From the NCBI GenBank assembly GCA_026985655.1, contig JALSQB010000047.1:1-16520 (forward strand): DNA of 16,520 nucleotides, in the 5' to 3' direction. The stretch comes from Campylobacteraceae bacterium. Lineage in GTDB: Bacteria; Campylobacterota; Campylobacteria; Campylobacterales; Sulfurovaceae. Shown piece by piece: positions 6,956 through 14,954 of this stretch (its first letter is position 1; every line of letters starts with the position of its first letter). Below the pieces are notes generated by a model. The model saw only the letters and a list, made by a program, of their open reading frames with translations, searched no databases and was not told the origin of the DNA. The translations under genes and the position numbers were made by a program.

Positions 6956-8845
6956 ATTTTAAGAGTTCTCATTATTATTTTGCTCTTTGGCTCTAACTTA
7001 ATTGAAGCAAAAACACTTGATATTAATTGGGCTGAAAAGTATCAAACTAAAAATTATATTAGCTACACCCTAGCTTATGACCTCAATGAAACCATCAATA
7101 CTTTAAGTAATAGAAAATGGACAAAAGATAAAAAAAGTTTCAACACTTTTAAATATGCTAACAATGCTTATTGGGCGAAACTTCAAATCCATAATAGTAG
7201 TAATACAAAAAAACGTTATTATCTTAAAGCTGAGAACCAATTTACCTATAAAATTGATTATTACTTAGTCAAAAACAAACAAATAGTTCAACATATAGAA
7301 GATGGTGTTATTTCAAAAAATCATCATCGACAATTTAACACTAACCATATGCTATTTCCTTTAAGCCTAAACGCAAATGAAGAGGTGAGTGTTTACTTTA
7401 AAATTAGAAATTACAATAAAATCAACATCAACTTTACATTAGTGAGTAAAGATTATTTACTTGACTACTATCAAAGCTATAACCTATTAGAGGGAATTTT
7501 CTTTGGAGGCATGCTTCTTATGATGCTCTATAATTTTTTTCTCTATTTTCTTTTACATATGCGTGCTTACATCTATTATGTTGCTTATGTCTTTTGGATA
7601 TCGGTCTATTTTTTAGCTGTTTTTGGTTTCTCTGAGCGTTATTTTGAATCCTATTGTTATCTATTTTACCTTTCATCGGGTGCTTTTTTTATCTTCTTAA
7701 CACTTTTTGTACAATCAATACTTAACCTTAAAAAGAAACTTCCCAAAATTCATAAATATTTAAATCTCTTTATCTTCTCTTTTATCTTGATGACACTACT
7801 CAACATCTATGTCTTAGAGCATCAGCTTTTTGTCTATGCACAAATTTTATTTAATATTTTCTTTGCCTTAGTCTCATCTTTTGTGTTGATTATTATTGCT
7901 TCTACCTATTATTTAGCCTATTTAAAAAATGATGCCATTGCAAGTTTTTACGCCGTGGTATGGTCGATTATTGCTATTATTGGTTTACTTTTACCCCTAC
8001 AATATTTAAATATTTTACAACTCGCAATCCCCTCTGACTATATTTTCCAATTTTTAATACTTTTAGAGAGCTTACTCTTCTCTTTTATTTTGGCTTATAA
8101 AATAAACCTTCTTGAAAATGAGAAAAAAGAGCAAGAACGTCTATTGGTTCAACAAAATAAGTTGGCTTCAATGGGAGAAGTAATCAGTATGATAGCCCAT
8201 CAATGGCGACAACCTCTAAGTGAAATCAATGGCATTATTTTAAATATGGATATAGACTATCGAAAAAAACAGCTTGAAAAAGAGAAGTTTACAAAATATC
8301 TTGACAACATAGAAAATACAACGCAATATATGTCCCAAACCATTAATGATTTTATTGACTACTTTAAACATACTAAAGAGAAAGAAGAATTTACCCTCTT
8401 AGAACTCATAAAAGGAACGCTTAACATCATCTCTTCTAACCATAATAAAGCTATTAGCATACATTATGTAAAGCCCCTTGATGTGACATTATTGTCTTAT
8501 CGGTCTGAACTTATTCAGGCACTTCTTATTGTACTTAACAATGCCATTGATGCTTGTTCTCAAACCCAAGAGAGTAAGCCATCAGAGATTAATATTCAAA
8601 CAAAAATAAGTAAAAACCATATTATTATTAGCATTCAAGACAATGGTCATGGTATTGCCGATGAGATAAAAGAGAAAATCTATGACCCCTACTTCACCAC
8701 TAAACATAAATCTCAAGGAACAGGCTTGGGTCTGTATATTTTAAAAATGATTATGGAAGAGAAAATACAAGGGAAAATAGAGATAAGTAGCTCCAATAGT
8801 GGCACTATTTGTAATCTTTTTATTCCAAAAAATGTGATACTATAA
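6956..8845 (+). CDS. Orphan membrane sensor histidine kinase with 7TMR-DISM-type sensor
   Basis: This sensor kinase probably phosphorylates a response regulator encoded elsewhere; none lies beside it. A periplasmic beta-rich domain (about 20-160, 7TMR-DISMED2-like) is followed by seven or eight hydrophobic helices (about 168-375). A short coiled-coil leads to the HisKA domain (MIAHQWRQPL) and the HATPase domain with NNAIDAC, DNGHGI and GTGLGLY. No ATG fits the start. A TTG at 6980 would give 621 residues but cuts the signal peptide in half and lacks a good ribosome-binding site. An ATT at 6956 is in frame, six bases after AAGGGA (6944-6949), and restores a full signal peptide (MLRVLIIILLFGSNLIEA). 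I therefore chose ATT, giving 629 residues. Function is secure; ligand and partner are unknown. Confidence 0.88.
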   Translation: MLRVLIIILLFGSNLIEAKTLDINWAEKYQTKNYISYTLAYDLNETINTLSNRKWTKDKKSFNTFKYANNAYWAKLQIHNSSNTKKRYYLKAENQFTYKIDYYLVKNKQIVQHIEDGVISKNHHRQFNTNHMLFPLSLNANEEVSVYFKIRNYNKININFTLVSKDYLLDYYQSYNLLEGIFFGGMLLMMLYNFFLYFLLHMRAYIYYVAYVFWISVYFLAVFGFSERYFESYCYLFYLSSGAFFIFLTLFVQSILNLKKKLPKIHKYLNLFIFSFILMTLLNIYVLEHQLFVYAQILFNIFFALVSSFVLIIIASTYYLAYLKNDAIASFYAVVWSIIAIIGLLLPLQYLNILQLAIPSDYIFQFLILLESLLFSFILAYKINLLENEKKEQERLLVQQNKLASMGEVISMIAHQWRQPLSEINGIILNMDIDYRKKQLEKEKFTKYLDNIENTTQYMSQTINDFIDYFKHTKEKEEFTLLELIKGTLNIISSNHNKAISIHYVKPLDVTLLSYRSELIQALLIVLNNAIDACSQTQESKPSEINIQTKISKNHIIISIQDNGHGIADEIKEKIYDPYFTTKHKSQGTGLGLYILKMIMEEKIQGKIEISSSNSGTICNLFIPKNVIL

Positions 8846-8876
8846 AACACATTTTAAGAAAAGTATAAGTTTCTTG

Positions 8877-8956
8877 TATAATATAGTAACATACTCTCTT
8901 CTCTTTGTTCTATATTAATTCTCAATGCTTAGCTAAAAAATAGATATAACTATAAT
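8877..8956 (+). promoter_or_regulatory. Candidate promoters for the small lipoprotein gene
   Basis: Two TATAAT boxes are present. One at 8877-8882 is preceded by TTG (extended -10 type). The other, at 8951-8956, would give a leader of about 20 bases ending in AAGGAC and the ATG at 8982. The nearer box is the more likely one. Confidence 0.5.
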
Positions 8957-8981
8957 ACTTAAATTAAAAAAAGGACGTACA

Positions 8982-9113
8982 ATGATAAAAAAAGGATTAT
9001 TAATTACAATACTAATGCTTGCTATTAGTGCATGTGCAGGAACAATGCAAATCGCTGAAGAAGATTCAAGCACTTCTACTCAAACAACCAGTGTAGCTAA
9101 ACCTAGCCATTAA
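8982..9113 (+). CDS. Small lipoprotein, 43 residues, unknown function
   Basis: The reading frame starts MIKKGLLITILMLAISACAG, a lipoprotein signal peptide with lipobox ISAC and Cys18 as the lipidated residue. The mature part is only about 26 residues: a short acidic segment (AEEDSS), then a Ser/Thr/Gln-rich tail ending KPSH. AAGGAC at 8971-8976 lies five bases before the ATG and a TATAAT box lies just upstream, so expression looks real. Ala at +2 after the cysteine suggests outer-membrane sorting by the general Lol rule. Its size recalls entericidin-type peptides, but I see no sequence match. It follows the histidine kinase on the same strand after 136 bases and has its own promoter. Confidence 0.7.
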   Translation: MIKKGLLITILMLAISACAGTMQIAEEDSSTSTQTTSVAKPSH

Positions 9114-9268
9114 AGTACAATTAATTAAGAAGTTCGCTTTCACTTTTGCCTTTTGGCATGAGAGTAAAATATATGAAGTAAAAGCTATGAAAGTTTAATG
9201 GAAAATAGGAAGTAAAAACCATCTCTTTCATTCCGTTAGTATAGAAAATAAACGTGTTTTAATTGTGT
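9114..9268. other. Intergenic stretch after the lipoprotein gene
   Basis: These 155 bases separate the lipoprotein gene from the convergent secreted protein gene. No frame of convincing coding character was found. Two weak structures are visible: a 4-bp TGCC-TTTT-GGCA stem near 9147-9158 and the 8-bp AT-rich stem at 9246-9274 described separately. Confidence 0.5.
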
Positions 9269-9274
9269 TTATTT
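9246..9274 (-). terminator. Weak AT-rich hairpin at the end of the secreted protein gene
   Basis: AAATAAAC (9246-9253) and GTTTATTT (9267-9274) form an 8-bp stem with a 13-base loop, overlapping the stop codon of the minus-strand gene. On that strand the stem ends in TTTATTT and then TCTATAC. With one GC pair it is a poor terminator at best. Confidence 0.25.
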
Positions 9275-9820
9275 CGTTTGATTAGCATCAAATTCTTTCA
9301 AACAAGGCAAAGATTTGTTACTGTCTAAAATTTTTCGTGCGACTTTATTTTGTTCTTCTGATGGAGGAACTTTAGCAACCACACACATATTATCTTTAGT
9401 GATTTTACTCACAACCAAATAAGAAGAATGCTTATCTAAATTATCAAAATTATCACTCGCTTCAAATCTGACTATCATGCCCTTTAGATTTTTAGGCTTT
9501 TCAAGTTCATGTCGCCATTCAATTTTGCTCCCTAAATAGGAGAACATAGGCGAAATAATCGACCAAAAATTTAAATTATACTCTTTACCCTCTCGCGTCA
9601 AAATAATACTCTGCCGAAGGTCACCCTCGATTACTTTAACCGTAATATCTTCAAAGGGTTCACACGATTGAATACTTCCTACGCCATCACTGTCTAAAGT
9701 ACGACAATCTTTCTCCTCAATAGAAGTATAAGAACTTGTATTGCTAGTAATTTCATTTTTAGCATAAATAGAGAGTGAAATAAGAGATGATAAAATTATA
9801 AATGTGATTTTATTGTTCAT
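9269..9820 (-). CDS. Secreted four-cysteine protein of unknown function
   Basis: The frame stays open upstream to 10027, but I take the ATG at 9820. It has AAGGA (9830-9826) five bases upstream and begins a clear signal peptide (MNNKITFIILSSLISLSIYA), and the longer form would overlap the divergent TPR gene. The protein has 183 residues. The mature part holds four cysteines at 39, 53, 146 and 173, which could make two disulphides. The segment from Cys39 reads CRTLDSDGVGSIQSC and is followed by VIEGDLRQSI. I do not recognise a named family. It is probably periplasmic. It diverges from the TPR gene, and a TATAAT box lies at 9842-9837 on its strand. Confidence 0.75.
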   Translation of the reverse strand: MNNKITFIILSSLISLSIYAKNEITSNTSSYTSIEEKDCRTLDSDGVGSIQSCEPFEDITVKVIEGDLRQSIILTREGKEYNLNFWSIISPMFSYLGSKIEWRHELEKPKNLKGMIVRFEASDNFDNLDKHSSYLVVSKITKDNMCVVAKVPPSEEQNKVARKILDSNKSLPCLKEFDANQTK

Positions 9821-9836
9821 ACTTATCCTTTGAGTA

Positions 9837-9887
9837 ATTATAGAACGATTTACATAAAATACAACTTTTATTTTTATATGGTAAAAT
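9837..9887. promoter_or_regulatory. Divergent promoters for the secreted protein and TPR protein genes
   Basis: On the minus strand TATAAT (9842-9837) is close to the start at 9820, giving a leader of about 10 bases. On the plus strand TGGTAAAAT (9879-9887) is an extended -10 box about 34 bases before the TPR gene start. Confidence 0.45.
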
Positions 9888-9920
9888 CTAAGTTTTATTG
9901 TAAAAAATTGGGAGTTTATA

Positions 9921-11177
9921 ATGCTTAGGGTTTTACTTTTTATTCTTGTTATTGTTATCTTAATAGCCATTGCGTTAAATTTTGATTTTTTTTCAAGCCC
10001 AACGCTAATTAAACCTTCTAGTAGCAATCCTGTTAAAAAAGTTCAAGTTATACATAAGGTGCAACACCCCACAATAGCTATTGAAGAGAAGCCCATTGAT
10101 TCAGCTGAAAGTAACTTAAGTAAGGAGCTTCAATTACTTTTAAATCAAGCCCAACTACGCTATCGTCAAGGAAAATATGAGGAGGCTATTGTTATTTATG
10201 ATACAGTCATCAAAAAATCAAAAGATTCCAAAGAGATAAAAATCCTAAAACTCTTTGCTAGAGCATGTTTAAACAGAGCAAACACCTACTACTCCTATCC
10301 CAAATATGATGTAGATTCAGCCATAGAAAGCTTTGAATTAATCATTGATAAATTCCAAAACAAATATAATAAAGAACTACTTTTAAAATATATGGAAGCC
10401 AGACTTAACAAAGCAAGCTTAATTTCAAAAGAAGAGATAATAGAGACCTATACAGCCCTTATTGAAAAATTTCAAAATGACAAAGAACATCGATTTGAGA
10501 AAGAAGTTGAAGAGTTACTTTATGCAAAAAGTTTTGCACTTATGGGCATTGATGATGAAGAAGCAATTGCTGTACTCGATAGCCTCATTGGTAAATATAA
10601 AGATGCCAATAAGAGTAATATACCCGATACTGTAAAATATTCTATATTAAATAACATTGAACTCTCTATTATTACAGCTAATGATACTGATAAATATGTC
10701 GATTTAGCCAATAAATATATGTCTGATTTGCCCGATACTAAACCTATAATCGATATGCTAAGTATCATAAAAAATTCTCAAGACTTAGACCAAAGTGAAG
10801 CCGTTGAAGCGTGGATAGAAGAACATAAAAATTATAATTTTCCTGATTGGGATTTTTCAGAACTCAGAAAATGGGTAAATAAAATGGAGGTTCCCCAAAG
10901 ACAAGAGAGAGTTCGTAAATATTTAGATATATTTGAAAATAAAAAATATAACAATAGAAATGTACGAAGAGTGCCAATAAGAGAAGAACCAAAGGCTACA
11001 AAACAAGTAGATAAGCAAATAGATAATGTCAAAGAAGAAGCCCTAGCCCTACCTGTTGTTGAACCTGACCCCTATATAAATGATATTTTAGAAACACTAC
11101 CAGAGATTACCTACCCCGATCCTTATGCTCAAGATTCACAAGCAGATGGGGTGACACAAATCTATAGGGGCGATTAA
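9921..11177 (+). CDS. Membrane-anchored TPR protein of unknown function
   Basis: The 418-residue protein starts with an uncleaved signal-anchor helix (about 3-22), so the rest should face the periplasm. A low-complexity linker (about 25-62) leads into a helical repeat region. One clear TPR-like unit lies at about 74-105 (AQLRYRQGKYEEAIVIYDTVI). Related helical pairs follow near 113-150, 156-187 and 196-230. The C-terminal third (about 340-418) is charged, then Pro- and Asp-rich, with no visible domain. GGGAG lies seven bases before the ATG. The gene ends one base from the convergent Sel1 gene. TPR proteins are scaffolds; no partner can be named from this sequence. Confidence 0.82.
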   Translation: MLRVLLFILVIVILIAIALNFDFFSSPTLIKPSSSNPVKKVQVIHKVQHPTIAIEEKPIDSAESNLSKELQLLLNQAQLRYRQGKYEEAIVIYDTVIKKSKDSKEIKILKLFARACLNRANTYYSYPKYDVDSAIESFELIIDKFQNKYNKELLLKYMEARLNKASLISKEEIIETYTALIEKFQNDKEHRFEKEVEELLYAKSFALMGIDDEEAIAVLDSLIGKYKDANKSNIPDTVKYSILNNIELSIITANDTDKYVDLANKYMSDLPDTKPIIDMLSIIKNSQDLDQSEAVEAWIEEHKNYNFPDWDFSELRKWVNKMEVPQRQERVRKYLDIFENKKYNNRNVRRVPIREEPKATKQVDKQIDNVKEEALALPVVEPDPYINDILETLPEITYPDPYAQDSQADGVTQIYRGD

Positions 11178-11178
11178 C

Positions 11179-11835
11179 TTATCGATAGAAGTTAAAAGCA
11201 ACTCTTCTATTTTGTCCATAGTGTGGGCTAACTCTTTTTTCTATACTTGCTAAATATGCCATCGCTTGTGGGTGTCCTGCTTTAGCTGCTAATTTAAACC
11301 AATATCTTGCCAATTGATTTTGTTGTCTAACCCCTCTACCCTCTGAGAAATTAAGCCCCATTTGAAACTTTGCTTCTACAATGTTATTTCTAGCTGCTTT
11401 ATGAAAATAGTTAAATGCTAATTTTTTATTTTGCTGAACATTTTCCCCTTTAAGATACATCATCGCTAAATCATATTGCGCACGAGCATTTCCTCTGTCA
11501 GCTGCTTCTTTTGCAAATCTAAATTTTTGAGAATCTCTAGTCGTAGCCACAACGCTATTTACATCGACTGATTTAGCAAAATTATTTTGGGCTGCTCGGT
11601 TAAACCAAGTTAAAGCTAATGCCTCATTTTTTTGAACACCATCGCCAGTAGCATACATAAGTCCTAAATCATATTGTGCTTGTGCATTGCCTCTTTGGGC
11701 TGCTCTTTTTGCATAAAAATATTTTTGTGAGTGTTGCTGTTGTATTTGAACAGTCGTATTTCCCATACTTGTAAATGGATTTGCTGTAAGATTCATAGTT
11801 GTCATAAGTGTTAATAGTAAAATAGTATTTTTCAT
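11179..11835 (-). CDS. Secreted Sel1-repeat protein with an internal duplication
   Basis: The 218-residue protein has a signal peptide (MKNTILLLTLMTTMNLTA), so it is probably periplasmic. It carries three Sel1-like repeats. Units at about 36-85 and 102-151 are near copies of each other, both following the pattern SQK..(Y/F)AK.AA.RGNA.AQYDL..MY..G..VQ.N, and are offset by exactly 66 residues. A third, more divergent unit runs from about 154 to 197. Sel1 proteins of Campylobacterota include the cysteine-rich Hcp proteins of Helicobacter, but this one has no cysteine at all. AAGGA lies seven bases before the ATG and TATAAT lies at 11870-11865. The biological role is unknown; the repeats suggest protein-protein binding. 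Confidence 0.87.
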   Translation of the reverse strand: MKNTILLLTLMTTMNLTANPFTSMGNTTVQIQQQHSQKYFYAKRAAQRGNAQAQYDLGLMYATGDGVQKNEALALTWFNRAAQNNFAKSVDVNSVVATTRDSQKFRFAKEAADRGNARAQYDLAMMYLKGENVQQNKKLAFNYFHKAARNNIVEAKFQMGLNFSEGRGVRQQNQLARYWFKLAAKAGHPQAMAYLASIEKRVSPHYGQNRRVAFNFYR

Positions 11836-11864
11836 TTTATGTTCCTTAATGTTTTGTTAAAATT

Positions 11865-11870
11865 ATTATA
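11865..11870 (-). promoter_or_regulatory. Candidate -10 box of the Sel1-repeat gene
   Basis: TATAAT on the minus strand, about 30 bases upstream of the ATG at 11835, which gives a leader of about 22 bases including AAGGA. Confidence 0.45.
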
Positions 11871-11900
11871 TAATTAATTATGTTATTATTTACTTAATTA

Positions 11901-11942
11901 ATTAAAAAATAATAAAAAAAAATATTAATATTATTTTTTAAT
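11901..11942. repeat. 14-bp perfect inverted repeat in the divergent spacer
   Basis: ATTAAAAAATAATA (11901-11914) is the exact reverse complement of TATTATTTTTTAAT (11929-11942), with a 14-base A-rich loop. It lies midway between the Sel1 and SUI1 genes. All bases are A or T, so chance is a real possibility, but 14 perfect pairs is long. Confidence 0.55.
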
Positions 11943-11961
11943 ATTTTAAAAATAAGACAAA

Positions 11962-11975
11962 CTTATTATAATAAG
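11962..11975 (+). promoter_or_regulatory. SUI1-gene promoter inside a 14-bp palindrome
   Basis: CTTATTATAATAAG (11962-11975) is a perfect palindrome that contains the -10 box TATAAT (11967-11972), 19 bases before the ATG. A palindrome centred on the -10 box is a good site for a dimeric repressor, though none can be named. Confidence 0.45.
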
Positions 11976-11991
11976 GAAAAAAGAGTTCATA

Positions 11992-12321
11992 ATGAAACAA
12001 AATTTATTTGAAATGGGTGCAGATTTTAATGATGAATGGACATCAGACAATAAAGAGAAATCTAAGCCAGAGAAGAAAAAAGAGTTAAAAGAACCAAAAG
12101 AGCATAAGCTTTATTTTGCTAAAGAGAAACGGCGTGCTAAAACGGTTACCATTGTAAAACCATTTTATTTAGAGAAAAAACGCTTACAAACTTTATTAAA
12201 AACACTTAAAAAAAATCTTGGTACAGGTGGAACACTTAAAGAAGATAGTTTAGAATTTCAAGGAGAGGTGAAAGAGCAGTTGCAAGTCCAATTAAAAAAA
12301 TTGGACTATGCATTTAAATGA
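11992..12321 (+). CDS. SUI1/YciH-family translation initiation factor-like protein
   Basis: The 109-residue protein has a charged, lysine-rich first half (about 20-50). The second half has the eIF1/SUI1 fold signature LGTGGTLKEDSLEFQGE (76-92), the beta-turn and strand that define this family, followed by KEQLQVQLKKL. E. coli YciH (108 residues) is the nearest well-known bacterial relative. It binds the 30S subunit and affects start-codon fidelity under stress. AAGAG (11981-11985) lies six bases before the ATG. It has its own promoter and converges on acnB with a 25-base gap. The family call rests on the motif; the exact role in this organism is inferred. Confidence 0.82.
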   Translation: MKQNLFEMGADFNDEWTSDNKEKSKPEKKKELKEPKEHKLYFAKEKRRAKTVTIVKPFYLEKKRLQTLLKTLKKNLGTGGTLKEDSLEFQGEVKEQLQVQLKKLDYAFK

Positions 12322-12346
12322 AATGCCTTACAAAAGAGATAGCTAA

Positions 12347-14920
12347 CTATCCAACCATTGCTTCTAATTCATCTTTAGAAACTTTGTTAAAGTTCAAATA
12401 CTTATAAATCTCATCTGTCATTTCAGGTTTGATTTTATTAGCAACTACTTCAAGGTACTCCTCTGCTGTTGGTAGTTTACCTTTTAGGGCAACCACAGCT
12501 GCTAATTCGGCACTTCCTAAATAGACTTGTGAACCTTTACCTAGTCTGTTGTCAAAGTTTCTTGTTGAAGTACTAAATACCCATGCATTTTGTGCAACAG
12601 ATGCTTGGTTACCCATACAGAGTGAACAACCTGGAATCTCTGTTCTTGCTCCTGCCATACCAAATACAGAGTAGTAGCCCTCTTCTTGAAGTGTCTTCTC
12701 ATCCATTTTGGTTGGAGGACAAATCCATAACTTGTTCGCCACAGCACCTTCGCCTCTTAAAATCTCTGCGTGAGCTCTAAAGAGACCAATGTTTGTCATA
12801 CAAGAACCTACAAATACTTCATCAATTTCAGTTCTCATACCTGCTTCGTGAATTTCACTTAATGTTTTAACATCATCTGGGTCATTTGGACATGCTAAGA
12901 TTGGTTCTGTGATTTTATTCATATCAATCTCAATTACTGCTGCATACTCTGCATCTTTATCAGCTTCTAATAACTCTGGATTTGCTATCCATGCTTTCAT
13001 TTTATCGGCACGTCTTTGAAGTGTTGCAGAATCTTCATAACCTTGTGCAATTAACTCTTCAATAAGCACAATATTTGATTCTAAGTACTCGATGATTGGC
13101 TCTTTGTCAAGTTTAACAGTACACGCAGCAGCTGAACGCTCGGCACTTGCATCACTTAGCTCAAATGCTTGTTCACACTTAAGTTGTTCTAAACCTTCAA
13201 TCTCTAAAACACGTCCAGAGAAGATGTTTTTCTTTCCTGCTTTAGCCACCGTCAATAGACCATCTTTAATTGCTTGATGAGGAATGGCATTAACCATATC
13301 TCTAAGCGTAATTCCTGGTTGCATCTCTCCACTAAATCGTACCAAAACAGACTCTGGCATAGTAAGTGGCATCATACCTGTAACCCCTGCAAACGCAACA
13401 AGTCCAGAACCAGCAGGGAAAGAGATACCTATTGGGAATCTTGTGTGGCTATCTCCACCTGTTCCTACGGTATCTGGAAGACACATTCTGTTTAACCAAG
13501 AGTGGATAACCCCATCACCTGGTCTAAGAATAAACCCTTTTCTCTCCGTCCAAAACTTTGGAAGAGTATGCTGAAGCTCAATATCGGCAGGTTTTGGATA
13601 CGCTGCTGTATGACAGAATGATTGAAGCACAAAATCTGCTCCAAAGTTAAGGGCAGCTAACTCTTTTACTTCATCTCTTGTCATCGCTCCTGTTGTATCT
13701 TGCGAACCAACCGTAGCACAAACTGGCTCACAATAGACACCTGCTTTAACGCCATCAAGACCACACGCTTTACCCACCATTTTTTGAGCTAGGGTAAATC
13801 CTTTACCATCATCTTCTGGTTGAGCAGGTGCCATAAATGTATCACTTGCACCAAGACCTAATGCTTCTCTAGCTTTGGCTGTAAGCCCTTTACCAATAAT
13901 AAGTGGGATTCTACCCCCTGCTCTCATCTCATCTGGAAGTGTATTTGGCTCTATGGTAAATTCACTAACTACCTCACCATCTCTCTCTATAACCCCATCG
14001 TAAGGTTTAACGGTAATCACATCTCCCGTTTCAAGTTTACCTACTGGTGCTTGAATAGGAATACATCCACTATCTTCTGCTGTATTAAAGAAGATTGGTG
14101 CAATAATATCGCCAATAACAATCCCCCCTGTTCTTTTTCCTGGAATGGCTGGAATGTCATGCCCCATATGCCACTGAACAGAGTTAATCCCCGATTTTCT
14201 TGAACTACCTGTTCCTACAACATCACCCACATACGCTAATGGAAGACCATTTTTCTCTTTTAACTCTTTCATTGTATCAAGAGGATTATCCATTCTGTTT
14301 ACTAAAAATGAGTTTGCGTGAAGTGGCACATCGGCACGTGTAAATGCTTCTGAAGCAGGAGATAAATCATCAGTATTGGTTTCACCTGGTACTTTATAAA
14401 CCGTTACGTTTATCTCTTTTGGCATCTCTGGTTTGTTGTAGAACCACTCTGCCTCTGCCCAAGATGTTACAACTTCTTTGGCTAAAGGATTACCTTCGTC
14501 CATAAGTGTTTTAACATCATTGAATGAATCATAAACCAAAAGTGTATTTTTAAGTTGCTCTGCTGACGCTTTGGCTACGGTTTCATCTTCTGATTTAAGG
14601 GCTTGAACCAATGGTTGAACATTAAATCCACCAAGCATTGTTCCTAAAATTTTAACAGCTTCAACGGCATCTATTTTTTCACAACTTGCATCGCCTTGTA
14701 CAATATCATTTAAAAAAGCTGCTTTAACATACGCTGCATCATCAACACCAGCAGGTACATGTTGTGTAAAGAGTTCCATGGCATAATCAGCATCTTCGAT
14801 GGGAGACGCTTTTAATAACTCTACTAAATCAGCTACTTGATTGGCTGTTAGCACTAAAGGTGGCACACCAAGTTTAGCACGTTCCTCGGTATGTTGTTTG
14901 TAATCGGTTAGTAATGACAT
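12347..14920 (-). CDS. acnB: Aconitate hydratase B
   Basis: AcnB interconverts citrate and isocitrate in the (often reductive) citric acid cycle in the cytoplasm. The 857 residues are close to E. coli AcnB (865). The domain order is that of AcnB: an N-terminal HEAT-like helical domain (about 1-160), the swivel domain next (about 165-370), then the catalytic domains. The [4Fe-4S] ligands are Cys707 in GSCMTN and Cys765/Cys768 in GCSLCMGN, matching E. coli 710, 769 and 772. AGGAG lies seven bases before the ATG. AcnB can act as an iron-sensing RNA-binding protein in other bacteria. The antisense open frames between 12541 and 13574 are shadows. Confidence 0.97.
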   Translation of the reverse strand: MSLLTDYKQHTEERAKLGVPPLVLTANQVADLVELLKASPIEDADYAMELFTQHVPAGVDDAAYVKAAFLNDIVQGDASCEKIDAVEAVKILGTMLGGFNVQPLVQALKSEDETVAKASAEQLKNTLLVYDSFNDVKTLMDEGNPLAKEVVTSWAEAEWFYNKPEMPKEINVTVYKVPGETNTDDLSPASEAFTRADVPLHANSFLVNRMDNPLDTMKELKEKNGLPLAYVGDVVGTGSSRKSGINSVQWHMGHDIPAIPGKRTGGIVIGDIIAPIFFNTAEDSGCIPIQAPVGKLETGDVITVKPYDGVIERDGEVVSEFTIEPNTLPDEMRAGGRIPLIIGKGLTAKAREALGLGASDTFMAPAQPEDDGKGFTLAQKMVGKACGLDGVKAGVYCEPVCATVGSQDTTGAMTRDEVKELAALNFGADFVLQSFCHTAAYPKPADIELQHTLPKFWTERKGFILRPGDGVIHSWLNRMCLPDTVGTGGDSHTRFPIGISFPAGSGLVAFAGVTGMMPLTMPESVLVRFSGEMQPGITLRDMVNAIPHQAIKDGLLTVAKAGKKNIFSGRVLEIEGLEQLKCEQAFELSDASAERSAAACTVKLDKEPIIEYLESNIVLIEELIAQGYEDSATLQRRADKMKAWIANPELLEADKDAEYAAVIEIDMNKITEPILACPNDPDDVKTLSEIHEAGMRTEIDEVFVGSCMTNIGLFRAHAEILRGEGAVANKLWICPPTKMDEKTLQEEGYYSVFGMAGARTEIPGCSLCMGNQASVAQNAWVFSTSTRNFDNRLGKGSQVYLGSAELAAVVALKGKLPTAEEYLEVVANKIKPEMTDEIYKYLNFNKVSKDELEAMVG

Positions 14921-14954
14921 TACAGTCTCCTATTGGGTAAAATAATTTTAATAT

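Noticed and set aside
6980..6982. TTG as start of the histidine kinase
   Set aside because: It would truncate the signal peptide and no Shine-Dalgarno lies at a usable distance; ATT at 6956 fits better, though this stays an inference.
9821..10027. N-terminal 69-residue extension of the secreted four-cysteine protein
   Set aside because: It lacks a good ribosome-binding site, would bury the signal peptide internally and overlaps the divergent TPR gene. The ATG at 9820 has AAGGA and a signal peptide.
10520..11032. Two minus-strand frames inside the TPR gene
   Set aside because: They are hydrophobic antisense shadows without ribosome-binding sites, opposite a coherent helical-repeat protein.
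12338..12351. GATAG-CTAA-CTATC hairpin between the SUI1 gene and acnB as a bidirectional terminator
   Set aside because: The 5-bp stem is short, overlaps the acnB stop and has no T-run on either side.
12541..13574. Several antisense and overlapping frames inside acnB
   Set aside because: They have no family features and lie wholly within the well-conserved aconitase coding region.
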